Source of the DNA: Lacticaseibacillus suilingensis
GTDB taxonomy: Bacteria; Bacillota; Bacilli; Lactobacillales; Lactobacillaceae
Direction of reading: 5' to 3'
NCBI RefSeq assembly: GCF_016861845.1
Contig: NZ_BOLV01000004.1
Location: 1-64,000, forward strand
Length of the DNA stretch: 64,000 nt
The notes beneath the pieces are model-generated. The model did no database searches, was not told the DNA's origin, and saw only the letters and a program-made list of their open reading frames with translations. Made by a program: the position numbers and the translations under genes. This document shows, in pieces, positions 15,916 through 26,200 of this stretch (the first letter of the stretch is position 1; each line of letters opens with the position of its first letter).

Positions 15916-17632
15916 TTCCAGAGGGAGCTACATTGCATTAATCGAGAAGGGGCCGGATACCGTCACGGCCAGTGACGTGGGTGAAGTTCCTCAAGACGGA
16001 CTCTATCTAAAATCACTTCACGGGATTTCAAGTCATGCGCCAGCCGTCGCACGTGTTTTTCCTACTCTAGACGGCGAAGAAGTCGACTATGATTATTTGG
16101 TTGATCCAGAAATGGTTACACTAAATACAACTGAAGGCCATGTGTACTTTCGCTTTGATGTCTCAGGCAATCTCATGATGTCAACTAAGGGCGCCGGGCT
16201 TGGAATTGGACTGGATTTTATTCCCGATCCAAAATCAAAGTTTGATCATGCGATTCAAACCCTTGCGGACGGCATCGTTGTCAACAGTTACAAGACGCTG
16301 ACAAAATATTCGCTGAAATTACTACAAGGACAATTCAAACTGCAGAAGTCGTCAGCCTATAAAAACGCCTCGCTGCACCCAGACGTGATCTTAATTTCGC
16401 CAGGATCGGATGATAAGTGTCAGTTGAGCCTGGCGGAAGTCAAACACTATATGAGTTGGGATTACGACAAATTGCAGCATGCGGCTGAGGAAGCTGAGCC
16501 ATCTAGCATGCACTTCCATGATTTTGCTGAGCGTTATCATGCCGCCGTGCCAGACGACCCCAATCCTGAAGTCACTGACTTAGCGTTATACACCATCTGG
16601 ACCTGCATCGTCAGCCCACAGGGGAACCTTACCCGCGAAACCATTTGGATGAGCAATACTCATTTTCCGGGAATTTGGACATGGGACCAGGCCTATGTAG
16701 CGCTCGGGCTTGCCGGCATCTATCCTAAACTAGCGTATGATGAGCTGATGGGCCCGTATGATTTTCAGGATGAATATGGGCAACTACCAGGTTCCTTTAG
16801 TGATTCGACAGTTCGATGGAACTTCTCGAAGCCACCCGTTCAGGGGTTGGTCTTAGACTCCTTTATTAAGCTCCAGGAGCTTAATCGAAAGCAGCTGACT
16901 GAATGTTATATAAAGATACCCAAACAGATTGATTATTGGCTGAACTATGCTGATTTGAACCATGACGGGCTTCCGGAATATCAGCATGGGAATGATTCGG
17001 GATATGATAATTCAACCGTTTTTGATAAGTCGGAATATGTTACAAGTCCTGATTTGACGGCTTATCTCATTCGTTCCTACGACGTTCTTGGCGAAATTGC
17101 AGCTAAGTTGGGTCGAAAAGCCGATATCGTCAAATGGGATACATTAGCGGCTGAGTTGACGAAGCGGTTTGTTGATAAACTGGTGGTGAATGATCTTCCG
17201 GTCGCTCGAGATGGGTTGACGTCAGAAGTTGTGGATAGTAAATCGCAGCTACCACTAGCAGCGCTCTCCATGGGATCACGGCTGCCCGAGGCAATTCGAA
17301 AGAACATTATTGCGCTATATCATTCGACTGATTATCTTACGGATTATGGTATTGCAACAGAGAGTACCAGTAGCGCCAAGTATGAGAGCCACAGCTACTG
17401 GCGTGGCCCGGTTTGGCCGTCTGAAATGGCCAATATCTACATTGCCTTAAAGCTAGTCCATGAGGATGAATTTGCTGCCGACCTAGCCAAGCGCTTTTGC
17501 AGGGCCGTCATCCAAAGTGGTATCAGGGAGAATTTTGATGCACAAACCGGTACTGGTTATGATGATACCGCTCATACTTGGACAGCAGGGGCATACCTGT
17601 TCTTTACACGTGAATTGTTCGGTTCCAAGTAG
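15890..17632 (+). CDS. GH63/MGH1-like (alpha/alpha)6 glycoside hydrolase
   Basis: A cytoplasmic protein of about 580 aa, no signal peptide. It starts MNLQMTPFSSRGSYIAL, an opening typical of MGH1-like glycosidases, then a beta-rich N-terminal domain to about residue 200 and an (alpha/alpha)6 barrel. Barrel landmarks: FPGIWTWDQAYVALGLAG, LPGSFSDSTVRWNFSKPP, DLNHDGLPEYQHGNDSGYDN, SHSYWRGPVWPSEMANIY and TGTGYDDTAHTWTAGAYL, all characteristic of GH63. It overlaps the EIIC gene, so it should act on the sugar or sugar phosphate that the permease imports. The start is uncertain (15860, 15890 or 15902). Known relatives cleave mannosylglycerate or alpha-glucosides; the substrate here cannot be told. 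Confidence 0.85.
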   Translation: MNLQMTPFSSRGSYIALIEKGPDTVTASDVGEVPQDGLYLKSLHGISSHAPAVARVFPTLDGEEVDYDYLVDPEMVTLNTTEGHVYFRFDVSGNLMMSTKGAGLGIGLDFIPDPKSKFDHAIQTLADGIVVNSYKTLTKYSLKLLQGQFKLQKSSAYKNASLHPDVILISPGSDDKCQLSLAEVKHYMSWDYDKLQHAAEEAEPSSMHFHDFAERYHAAVPDDPNPEVTDLALYTIWTCIVSPQGNLTRETIWMSNTHFPGIWTWDQAYVALGLAGIYPKLAYDELMGPYDFQDEYGQLPGSFSDSTVRWNFSKPPVQGLVLDSFIKLQELNRKQLTECYIKIPKQIDYWLNYADLNHDGLPEYQHGNDSGYDNSTVFDKSEYVTSPDLTAYLIRSYDVLGEIAAKLGRKADIVKWDTLAAELTKRFVDKLVVNDLPVARDGLTSEVVDSKSQLPLAALSMGSRLPEAIRKNIIALYHSTDYLTDYGIATESTSSAKYESHSYWRGPVWPSEMANIYIALKLVHEDEFAADLAKRFCRAVIQSGIRENFDAQTGTGYDDTAHTWTAGAYLFFTRELFGSK

Positions 17633-18114
17633 GAGATAGCGCGCGACCGATTGGCGTTTTATCATTTTGTGCCAGCCCGTCATGAAGAAAACTACATCAG
17701 ATAGTCATCTAAGAACGATTTCTTGGATGGCTATTTATATTGGTCAAGTGAAGAAGACTATTGGAAAGTAGCCAGTCTTCTGGAGGGAAAGATACAAGCA
17801 TTATCCTTCATAAACACTTCGTTCGATCGCCTAAATATCGTCTTTTACCTCGCGCACCTCTCTGCTTCTCGACACGGATTGCGTGGCCAAAGCAGAAACC
17901 TATACAGTGGCGCGCAAAAACTCTGCTAAGGACTTGAGGGAGAATGCATCTTATTTCAGACATTACCCCAGATGAAACGGGGATTGCCTTTGCGAAAGCG
18001 ACCTAGTGGTGAGAATACTTGTCGCGTGTGCTCTTGCTTGACCACCACGTTAGCAGTATGGTTTAGGCGAGAGTTGCCAGTCGTGGCCAGATAGTTTTTC
18101 AAAGGAGGATGGCT
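17633..18114. other. gene-free stretch between the sugar locus and the acidic protein
   Basis: It holds the hairpin at 17701-17734. The remaining ~350 bp show no frame with a ribosome-binding site until AAAGGAGG at 18101-18108, which serves the next gene. Confidence 0.45.
17701..17740 (+). terminator. probable terminator after the GH63-like gene
   Basis: ATAGTCATCTAAGAA (17701-17715) pairs with TTCTTGGATGGCTAT (17720-17734) through 15 bp including two G-U pairs, 4-nt loop, followed by TTATATT. The T-run is poor but the stem is long. Confidence 0.6.
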
Positions 18115-18513
18115 ATGAGTCGAGCAAAGCGCAAACGTAAAAATGCCATGAAGCGACACCAGACGCAAACCATTGAGGTGAACGTGGATATGACGCCGAT
18201 GGTTCAGAGTGCTATTGAGGGGTTGAAGGTGAGCCTGCAGCCTTCGATAGACCAGTGGGCGCAGCAGTTGGCCCAGTCGGTTGTCAATCAGGCAACCGCT
18301 GCCCAGGAGGACCCGGCAGATTATGCGCCGCTACCGAACCTTGATGAAACCGACGATGACGATGAAGTACCTGATGTTTCTCACGAGGACGGCGAGTCCA
18401 TGGGTGAAGATGAGGATACGGACGCTTGGCAGGAAGATGAAAAGCTAGCATACGGTGATGACTGGGATGGCCTGGGTAATGAAGACGATGAGGATGACGA
18501 CGATGATTACTAA
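18115..18513 (+). CDS. 132-aa protein with basic head and very acidic tail, unknown function
   Basis: The N-terminus is strongly basic (MSRAKRKRKNAMKRHQTQ), the middle is an amphipathic helical stretch (MVQSAIEGLKVSLQPSIDQW), and the last ~60 residues are almost all Asp/Glu, ending in DDDDDY. ATG 18115 lies seven bases after AAAGGAGG; the in-frame ATG at 18109 is too close to it. A transcription terminator follows. No signal peptide or membrane segment is seen. The charge pattern is typical of nucleic-acid or ribosome-associated or chaperone-like small proteins, but I recognise no family. Confidence 0.7.
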   Translation: MSRAKRKRKNAMKRHQTQTIEVNVDMTPMVQSAIEGLKVSLQPSIDQWAQQLAQSVVNQATAAQEDPADYAPLPNLDETDDDDEVPDVSHEDGESMGEDEDTDAWQEDEKLAYGDDWDGLGNEDDEDDDDDY

Positions 18514-18586
18514 TCGGCATGGCGGGCTTTCGAGTCACCCAGCCAAATCTTCCAGTTCCCCTCAATCATTGAATATAGCGAAATGA

Positions 18587-18615
18587 AGACCGCCCAATTT
18601 TTGGACGGCCTTTTT
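18587..18615 (+). terminator. terminator after the acidic-tailed protein gene
   Basis: CCGCCCA and TGGACGG form a stem with one mismatch around a T-rich loop, followed by CCTTTTTC. It lies about 75 bp after the stop. Confidence 0.6.
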
Positions 18616-18708
18616 CGATTTCACCGCAATATTGGCGCGAAATGTCATGGCCGTTGCCGTCCCGGCTCCTTATAATGAATTTCATCATCAATTCAGGAGG
18701 CAACAAAC

Positions 18709-19515
18709 ATGGCAGTTATTTTTATCACCGGAGCATCAAGCGGCATTGGCAAAAGCACGGCGCAGCAGTTAGCGCAAGCTGGGCACACAGTATATGGTGC
18801 AGCACGGCGCGTTGAGGCGATTGAAGCAATCGCGGGAGTCCACGCGGTGCGGCTGGATCTGACCGATGACGCCAGCATTCAGGCAGCGGTGGCGCAGGTG
18901 TTGGCCGAAGCCGGGCACATTGACGTTCTGATCAATAATGCCGGTTATGGGTCCTATGGTGCCGTCGAAGAGGTGCCGTTGGCGGATGTGCGCCGGCAGT
19001 TTGAGGTGAATCTGTTCGGCGTCGCAACGTTGACGCAAGCGGTTCTGCCGGGGATGCGCGCCCAGCATCACGGTCGCATCATCAACACCAGCTCGATGGG
19101 CGGGCGCTTTACGACCTACTTTGGCGCGTGGTATCATGCGACTAAATATGCGTTGGAAGCCTTCAGCGATGCCTTGCGAATGGAAGTGGCACCGTTTGGC
19201 ATTCAAGTCAGTCTGATTGAACCCGGCGCCATCAAAACCGACTGGGGTCGGATCGCCGCTAGCCACTTAACTGAATCCTCGGCAGACGGCCCGTATGCGA
19301 GTGAAGCAGCGCGGGCGGTGCAATTGCTTACCGGAACCTATGAGAGCCGCTGGTTGTCCCAGCCCGCAGTCGTTGCCAAGGCCATGGTCAAGGCCTCGAC
19401 AGCGCGCAGGCCCAAGCCGCGTTATCTGGTCGGCTTTGGCGCGAAGCCTTTGGTGTTCTTGCATGCGATTTTACCGACGCGGGCCTTTGATTGGTTGGCC
19501 ACGCGGTACCTTTAG
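18709..19515 (+). CDS. short-chain dehydrogenase/reductase
   Basis: A 268-aa classical SDR: cofactor turn TGASSGIG at residues 7-14, NNAG near 84, catalytic Ser in NTSSMGG and Tyr/Lys in YHATK, then EPGAIKTDW. The Arg-Arg after the second strand (AARRVEAI) suggests NADPH rather than NADH. The C-terminal extension with a hydrophobic FLHAILPTRAFDWL end is common in the ketoreductase-like group of Gram-positives. ATG follows CAGGAGG. An AraC-type regulator starts 9 bp downstream and is co-transcribed. Substrate unknown. Confidence 0.92.
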   Translation: MAVIFITGASSGIGKSTAQQLAQAGHTVYGAARRVEAIEAIAGVHAVRLDLTDDASIQAAVAQVLAEAGHIDVLINNAGYGSYGAVEEVPLADVRRQFEVNLFGVATLTQAVLPGMRAQHHGRIINTSSMGGRFTTYFGAWYHATKYALEAFSDALRMEVAPFGIQVSLIEPGAIKTDWGRIAASHLTESSADGPYASEAARAVQLLTGTYESRWLSQPAVVAKAMVKASTARRPKPRYLVGFGAKPLVFLHAILPTRAFDWLATRYL

Positions 19516-19524
19516 GAGTAGTTC

Positions 19525-20502
19525 ATGAAATTTACGTTACCAGCTGCATTTTGCCAATTTCTAACGGCGCTTAAATTGCCTGTCGCCGATCTGTTGGCCG
19601 AGGCCCACTTGACCCAGGCGGTTAAAAACGGTGAACTCAAGCTTTCGCCACTGGAATATTATCAGTTGATTGCCGCAGTCGAACCCTACCTGACGACGCA
19701 GGATGTGCTGCGCATTTGCGAAGTGGCGAACATGCAGCAATTTGCCACGCCGGTCTATGCCGCGCTGGTAGCAGAAAATGGCTTGGCGGCGTTGCAGCGG
19801 CTGGCGACGTATAAGCATCTCATTGGGCCGGTGACCATGACTATCACGGATCAAGGAACCACGGTTGAGGTGTGCTACCGGTTTATTTATTCGGAACTAG
19901 CGCAACTGAAACTGGCAGTGCTGTTCGAGCAGCTGCTGGCAGTCAATATCCTGCGGGCAGGTAGCCAGCAGCAGATTGTCCCACTGGTGGTGGCCAGTCG
20001 CTTCGACTATGACTCGGCCTTTACTGCTCATTTCGGCTGCACCGGGACGCGGCGCGATGGCAACTGCCTAATCTTTGCCAAAGAAGATGTTCAGTTGCCG
20101 TTTACCAGCGCAGACGAGCGCATCTCGGCGCTACTCTCGCCGATTCTTAGGGCCCAATTAACCGCCAGCGATGGCGATGATCCCCTGATGGCGGCGGTCC
20201 AGCAGCAGCTGGTCACGAACCTTGCACGCGCCGATGATCGGCTCGTGAGCGTGGGCAATCAGCTGGGGATGAGTCCGCGCAGTTTGCAGCGGGAGTTCGC
20301 CCGCCGCCACACCAGTTATAAGCAGGTACTCGCGCATGCCAAAAGAATGCTGGCCATCAATTATGCGCAGAATTTTCATCTACCACTGGTTGAAATCGCG
20401 TATCTGCTCGGTTACAGCGAACCGAGCGCTTTTTCGTGGGCCTTTCGCCAATGGACAGGGATGAGTTTTTCCGGCTATCAACAGGCGCAGACTGTCAGTT
20501 AG
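19525..20502 (+). CDS. AraC-family regulator (arabinose-binding-like N-terminal domain)
   Basis: A 325-aa protein. The N-terminal ~200 residues resemble the OruR/ArgR-type ligand domain found in AraC proteins that control catabolic or stress genes (PLEYYQLIAAVEPYL near residue 50). The C-terminal HTH pair is clear: SVGNQLGMSPRSLQREFARR and VEIAYLLGYSEPSAFSWAFR followed by WTGMSFSGYQ. ATG follows TTAGGAG, 9 bp after the SDR stop, so it is the second gene of a two-gene operon and may autoregulate and control the SDR. A bidirectional terminator follows. Confidence 0.9.
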   Translation: MKFTLPAAFCQFLTALKLPVADLLAEAHLTQAVKNGELKLSPLEYYQLIAAVEPYLTTQDVLRICEVANMQQFATPVYAALVAENGLAALQRLATYKHLIGPVTMTITDQGTTVEVCYRFIYSELAQLKLAVLFEQLLAVNILRAGSQQQIVPLVVASRFDYDSAFTAHFGCTGTRRDGNCLIFAKEDVQLPFTSADERISALLSPILRAQLTASDGDDPLMAAVQQQLVTNLARADDRLVSVGNQLGMSPRSLQREFARRHTSYKQVLAHAKRMLAINYAQNFHLPLVEIAYLLGYSEPSAFSWAFRQWTGMSFSGYQQAQTVS

Positions 20503-20525
20503 CATTTACAATATCATCGTAAAAG

Positions 20526-20571
20526 AAGCGACCTAGAACTTTGGACAATCGAAGTTCTGGGCCGCTTTAGT
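20526..20571. terminator. bidirectional terminator between AraC regulator and MucBP-type gene
   Basis: AAGCGACCTAGAACTT (20526-20541) pairs with AAGTTCTGGGCCGCTT (20552-20567), 16 bp with two G-U pairs. On the minus strand it is followed by CTTTTA, on the plus strand by TAGTTT. It sits between two convergent genes. Confidence 0.7.
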
Positions 20572-21615
20572 TTATCCGCGCAGGCCAAAATTGATTTTAC
20601 CCGACAGGCTGACAAAGAACGCCGCCAGTTCAGCGCTGGCCTGATCTTGGCCATCCGGCCCTTTGCCCAGGGCTGGCCGGCTGAGTACGATAGCTTTGGG
20701 CATGACGACTTTCGGCTGCTGTGGCTGTTCAGTTTCAGCCGGCGCTGCCGCGGGTTCTTTGGCCGTGACGTAAACATCGACATGCTGCGTGGCGGCCGTA
20801 AAATGATGGCCCTGGGTGGTGGCATCAGCGGCCAATTGCAAACCAGCAGGGATGTGCTTCAGACCATCGGTGGCGTGATAAGCCAAGGGTTGGCCAACGA
20901 CTCCTTGCAGGCAGTGCTGGTAGAACACTTTGCCTGTCAGCAGGTCGATAAAGCGTACGGTAATCAGCCCGTGAGCCACTGGTGCTGGCGCGGGGGTGCC
21001 AGGTTTGCTGACTTGAATGCTAATCTGGCCTGCGTCTGCCTTCGTGAAATGATAGGTGAACGTGGTTTTGCCATTGATGGTGTAGCCGGCCGGGGCGTGC
21101 AAGGTGACCGTGATGCTTTGGCCGACGATTCCGTTCAGCGGCAGGTAGCCCAGCACTTTACCGGTGGCGGCATCGACGTAGGCCAGCATGGCCTTGGCCT
21201 TAACGGGTTGGGCCTTGGCTGGCGCGGCGGGGGCTGGCGCTTTTGGCGTGACTGGTGGCTTGGCCTGGGGTTGGCTGACTGGGGCCTGTTTGACGAGATG
21301 AAACGTCATGGTGCCAGGCCGGGTCGACGTGAAGCGGAAGGTTACGGTTTGGTAGCCGCCGCGCACGGTGTAACCGGCTGGTGGCGCAACTTGATAAGTG
21401 GCGCTGCTGCCGAGCGTGCCTGCGACCTGGACACTTTTCAAAATCTGGCCGGTGCTGTCATCGACATAGCGAATCGTAGCGCTGGCTTGGGTCGTGGGGG
21501 TAGTGGGGCCTTCCGCGTGCACAATCTTGGCTGCCGGGGTCCCTGCCCACACTAAACCAACCGTCGTGGCGGTGAGTAAGATCAGATGGGTGAGGGCAAG
21601 ATGAGTGTCAGACAT
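20572..21615 (-). CDS. secreted MucBP-domain protein without a cell-wall anchor
   Basis: A 347-aa exported protein. A signal peptide (LTHLILLTATTVGLVWAG, cut near IVHAE) is followed by three MucBP-like modules, each opening with a strand of the type ATIRYVDDSTGQILKS, AMLAYVDAATGKVLGY or ITVRFIDLLTGKVFYQ and containing an APPAGYTV-like turn. Pro/Ala/Lys-rich linkers separate them. The C-terminus (AAFFVSLSGKINFGLRG) has no LPxTG motif and no membrane anchor in any frame. It overlaps the upstream Mga-like regulator by 8 bp; ATG 21615 has AAAGGAGG. It may be released or held non-covalently at the surface. Mucin binding is inferred from the domain name only. Confidence 0.8.
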   Translation of the reverse strand: MSDTHLALTHLILLTATTVGLVWAGTPAAKIVHAEGPTTPTTQASATIRYVDDSTGQILKSVQVAGTLGSSATYQVAPPAGYTVRGGYQTVTFRFTSTRPGTMTFHLVKQAPVSQPQAKPPVTPKAPAPAAPAKAQPVKAKAMLAYVDAATGKVLGYLPLNGIVGQSITVTLHAPAGYTINGKTTFTYHFTKADAGQISIQVSKPGTPAPAPVAHGLITVRFIDLLTGKVFYQHCLQGVVGQPLAYHATDGLKHIPAGLQLAADATTQGHHFTAATQHVDVYVTAKEPAAAPAETEQPQQPKVVMPKAIVLSRPALGKGPDGQDQASAELAAFFVSLSGKINFGLRG

Positions 21616-23056
21616 CAGCACCGCCTCCTTTGAGGCCAGCATTCGTCCGGGTAAACGTGAGGATCAGATCTGCCAGCTCGGTCCAGTCATGCGGCGTTGG
21701 CGGATTTTGCCAGATCACCTGCGGTAGCTTCAAACTTGGGGCGCGAAAATCGGCAATATAAATATCGGTTTCTGCCGTTAATTTGTGCGTCACACAGATG
21801 TTGGCGTGACTGAACGCGCGCAAGGTCATGGTGACATACTCGCTGTAAAGCGTGCCTTCGGAGAAGTCGACGCAGATGTTCACGGTGCGCCGCAAAGCGG
21901 TTTGCGGCACGGCGCTGATCAGCGCAAACATCTCGCTGAAGTACAGGTTGATGCGGCGATTGGCGCTGAGCTTGAGATCTGGCCGCTCGTCGAGTTGCCC
22001 GAGGAATTGCTGAATGATTGCGTCAAAAGCGGGATATAAGTCGGCGAAAAAGGTGATTTGGCTGGCATCGATGAACGTGGTTGGCTCCAAAAACGCCGTG
22101 GTTAACCTGATATGTACCGGCATTAGGCGGGTGGTCAAGGCCTCGATGGTGTCGCCGGTGAGGTTGACCTGGTTGCTTTGGGCCACATCGGCGATGAACT
22201 GGCGCGTGAGCTCGTCCGCTCGCGGGAACAGGCTCGGCAGCTCGGTGGCCGGCAAAGCCAAAAAGCGCTGGGTGACCAGGAACTGATACAAATAATCGAG
22301 TTCGCTTGCGGTCAAATCTTCAGCGTCACTATCCGCAACCGCGGCTTCGAGGGTCGAATAGCCGGTGGCCTGAAAAGGCGTCGGCACTGCCGGCAACGCA
22401 TCACCGTTTTGACGGCGCAGCCAGCTGACTTTGAGAAAGGTGGTGAGCTTCACCTGCTGCGTCGGCAGTAAGTCATGTCCGATTGTCGCGGTGCAAGCGG
22501 CCAGGAGCGGGGCGATTTTGCCGTCTAGCTCAGGAAACGGTGCCTTCACGCCGGTATACAGTTCATAAAACAGCTGGAACAAGTACTGGCGCAGCGCAAA
22601 CTCGCTGTGCTCGCTGCTAGCCCGGCCGGGGTTGTCGCCAAACCGGTGTTTCAGCGTGCTGGTTTGGCGGAAAAAGACCGCTGCGGTGAGGTAGTGGTCT
22701 TTGGCAAATGCGGTAGTCGTGGTTTGTTTCGAGTACAGGAAATAGTAGGTGAACGCCTTGAAGCTCGCCGACTGTTCCAGCAAATAGAGCGTGGCTTGTT
22801 GAACGACGAAGGTGTTCAGGTGATGCGCCTGCCACAGATCCTTGGTGGATTCTTCGATGTAGCACGGCGGCTCGCCGCCCACTGCTTTGAATGCCGCATT
22901 GATCGCCGTGAATAGTTTGTTCAACTGGTAAGTCGTGAGCTCGTATTGCGATATTAAATCGTTGCGCGTGACCGTGTTGGTTGGTGCGTTGTTGAGTTGG
23001 TGAATGACCGCTAGTGTTAGTGTGTCATCCTTATTGAACAAAAAGTCGTATCTCAT
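21608..23056 (-). CDS. Mga/AtxA-like transcriptional regulator
   Basis: A 482-aa protein with an N-terminal HTH of the Mga type (TRNDLISQYELTTYQLNKLFTAI) and then long helical regions with the PRD-like arrangement and a C-terminal EIIB-like domain (RRTVNICVDFSEGTLYSEYVTM). In streptococci Mga controls surface adhesin genes and senses PTS phosphorylation. Here it overlaps a secreted MucBP protein gene and faces the 1434-aa adhesin gene at 23282, so control of both is likely. ATG 23056 was chosen for GGGGGAGC just upstream. Family assignment rests on overall layout and is good but not certain. Confidence 0.75.
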   Translation of the reverse strand: MRYDFLFNKDDTLTLAVIHQLNNAPTNTVTRNDLISQYELTTYQLNKLFTAINAAFKAVGGEPPCYIEESTKDLWQAHHLNTFVVQQATLYLLEQSASFKAFTYYFLYSKQTTTTAFAKDHYLTAAVFFRQTSTLKHRFGDNPGRASSEHSEFALRQYLFQLFYELYTGVKAPFPELDGKIAPLLAACTATIGHDLLPTQQVKLTTFLKVSWLRRQNGDALPAVPTPFQATGYSTLEAAVADSDAEDLTASELDYLYQFLVTQRFLALPATELPSLFPRADELTRQFIADVAQSNQVNLTGDTIEALTTRLMPVHIRLTTAFLEPTTFIDASQITFFADLYPAFDAIIQQFLGQLDERPDLKLSANRRINLYFSEMFALISAVPQTALRRTVNICVDFSEGTLYSEYVTMTLRAFSHANICVTHKLTAETDIYIADFRAPSLKLPQVIWQNPPTPHDWTELADLILTFTRTNAGLKGGGADV

Positions 23057-23281
23057 GGTTGCTCCCCCAAGCTTCATTCCACTTCTCTTCGATTGTAGCG
23101 CACCAACCCTATAAAATGGGATAACGTGGGGAAATCGACACTATCGTTTTTTTAAATTATTTACAAAATAGTGATAGTCAATCCCCCTTATCAATGGCTT
23201 TTTGCAGCGGTATCATTCACTCGTAACAAGAAATCAAAAATCTTGCTGATAATTGCATAAGCAAAAGAGTGGAGGAGAAAC

Positions 23282-26200
23282 ATGTCTAAAGAAACAAATG
23301 AAGCACGTTCACGCATGATGCAGGCAACATTCGAGCGTAAGGAACATTTCCGGCTTTACAAGTCGGGTAAGCTTTGGGTGTTTGCTGGTATCTTCGCGTT
23401 GAGTACGGCCATTGGGTTGAGCCAAACCAACGACGTGTCCGCTGCCACCACGGATCAAGCTCCCGTGGCGACGAACACTGATAAGAATAACCAGGCCTCA
23501 ACAGTCGCTTTGCAAAGTGCCCCAGCGCAATCCGCTGCCAGCACCGCTGCGCCAGCTGGCAAAACAGTGACAACCGCAGCCAAGTCGGCGACGGCAGCCC
23601 CAGCCCCAGCGCCAGCTGCTGCCGATGATACGACAGCACAAGATACGACAGGCACTGACAACTATGCCCAGTCACAAAAGGATTTGCAGGACGCCGCCAA
23701 CGCTGCTAATGATGCTGGCTTGACCGTCACTAAGGATCCAGATGCTACCGTTGATACAACTAGTGACAACGTGCAGGCTGATGCGCAGAAAGTTGCGGAC
23801 AGTACCGCTGATACGATTGCGCAGTTGCAAGCAGCAACTGAGAAGCAGAAGGCAGACAACAAGGCTTATGAAGACTCAATTGCCACGCGGCAAAACGCCT
23901 TAAGCGGTAAAGCATTCGATCCTCTTGGTAACTTTACTGATGATCAAGTTAAGGGACTGCTTGGCGATGATATCCAGAATATCACTGTTGTTCACGAAAA
24001 TGTCCCCGCAGTGGCGGCTAATGACGCGGCTAAGCAAGCTGAAACTGATGGCGGCTCACTTGAAGCCGGTGCCCAGTGGATATATAAAAACAGCATGGTC
24101 GATGCAAAGACTGGCCGTCATGTGGACTTGATTGAAACAATCACAGACGCTCAGGCCATTGATCCAACTAGCCCCATGATTTTGCAAAATACGTATACTG
24201 GTGAGGATGGTGTTGGGACAAATAAGCACACATCTTATAACATCAAATCAATCACGTATAATTATCAGTATGTGGACTCAGAGACTGGCAACCCAGTGTC
24301 GCTTGATGCTTTCTATGATGTTACCAATCTGTTTACAGCAACACTAACTTTTGACAATGGTGATGCCAACGCTAACCTCTATGGACCTTCTGTGGAAGCT
24401 TCAGAGGACGGTGATAAGCAGGTATTCAGTATTCCTGTGGACAATGATCAGCTGACTAATGATGGTTATTCCTCAGAGGTATTCGTTCTGCAGAAGAACA
24501 GTCAAGGTACTACTTTCACGGTTCAGAGCAGCAATCCGAAACCTACCGCCCCGAAATTTACGACCTTGGGCGGCATCTCAATCTTGAAGCCAATCGCGCC
24601 TAAGACAATCGAAGACCCAAGTACTTATCCGGCCTCATATCAACTGACTAATCTGAAAGTCGCCACGCAATACACTGTTAACTACATCGGCGGTCCAGAT
24701 GGCGATACCAGTGTGTCCAAGCCAGTCGTCTGGACATCAAGCACGGCCGCTGATGGCACTGTCACCTATACGCCAGATGTAAACTCCGTCGCAACAGCAA
24801 CGCCAAGTATTGATGGCTACAAGGCTGACGCAGACACCGCATTCACTCAGACATTAACTGCCACTACTGATGTCCCAACTGACAAGACCGCTACGGTAAA
24901 CTATACGAAGAATGCTGATCCAGCAAGTCTCACGGTGACAATCGTTGATGATACGACGGGCGAGGTTGCTAAAACCACAGAAGTTGACGGCAATGTGGGC
25001 GAAGCAGCAACCAAAAGCATTTCAGACACAGGTTTCGGTGGATTTGAGTTGTCAGACGAACAACCGGATGCTGCCAAGTTCAATGCGACAATAGATGGTT
25101 CGACCATCACTGTTAATCCGAACGTCACCTTTACTAGCGACGATTCTGACAACATCACGGTTCATGTTCAACACATTATTAATCACATTGGTACACCGAC
25201 GGATCCGAATGATGGCAACTATGCAGCCACCCATCGGACTTTCACGGTTGATGTCACGGGTGTCGCTCCGGACGGCGTGACTGCCGATGTGACGCCGACC
25301 AATGGCCAACAATCCTTCGTGATTACCCGGTCGATGGATTTTGATGAGGCTACTTCGAAGGTAACTTTCTCAGAATGGCAACCAGCCGAAAATGCCCCTC
25401 AGACCATCACGGCAGCCGCCTTGGATGGTTATACACCAAGCGTAGCGACTATCGATGCAACAACCTTGGCCGCTAAATTAAACGCATATACTGCTGATCC
25501 AGCCAATGTTGCGAACACATACACTGACACCATCACTTACAAACAAGCCGCAACAGATCAAACCGTCAACATCCATTATGTTTACAAGAATGTTGATGGT
25601 TCTGAGCTGCAAAAGACGATCACTCTGACCGGTAAGTCAGGTGATACGTATAAATTTGATATTCCTGCCACTATTGCCGGCCCGAATGATGATGCCGGCG
25701 CCAAGCTGGATGATGATAATGGCAAGCTCGATACGACGACGCTGTACTACTATGCTACTGCTGATCTCAATGGTGGCCAGTACAACAGCTTGGCAGATGA
25801 CAGCGCCACCGATGGACAGTTTGGTACCACTGGTCAGGATGTTTGGGTGATGTACGTTGCCGCACAAAAGGCAGCGAGTTTCACGCCTTCAGTTAAGTTG
25901 GTAACCGGTGACGATGGCAGTAAGAATTATGTTTTTTATGTTACCGGTGATGATGGCAAAGAAACAGAAGTCGGCACTGTCCCAGCACCAAAAGACGGTA
26001 CGAACGCTCAGACGCCACAAGTTAAATTGATCGACAATGCCGATGGTACCAAGAGTTATCTCTTCTACACTACTGATGATGCAGGCAAAGAAATTCCGGT
26101 CGGTACTGTCCCTGCACCAAAAGACGGTACGAACGCTCAGACGCCACAAGTTAAATTGGTCGACAATGGCGACGGTACCAAGAGTTACCTCTTCTACACT

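Noticed and set aside
20572-20640. Frameshifted LPxTG anchor at the end of the MucBP protein
   Set aside because: I read the other frames and found no LPxTG-like motif or hydrophobic tail, so the absence of an anchor appears real.
20647-21555. 302-codon plus-strand frame opposite the MucBP-type gene
   Set aside because: The minus strand has a signal peptide, repeated modules and a good start. The plus frame is Gly/Arg/Trp-rich noise.
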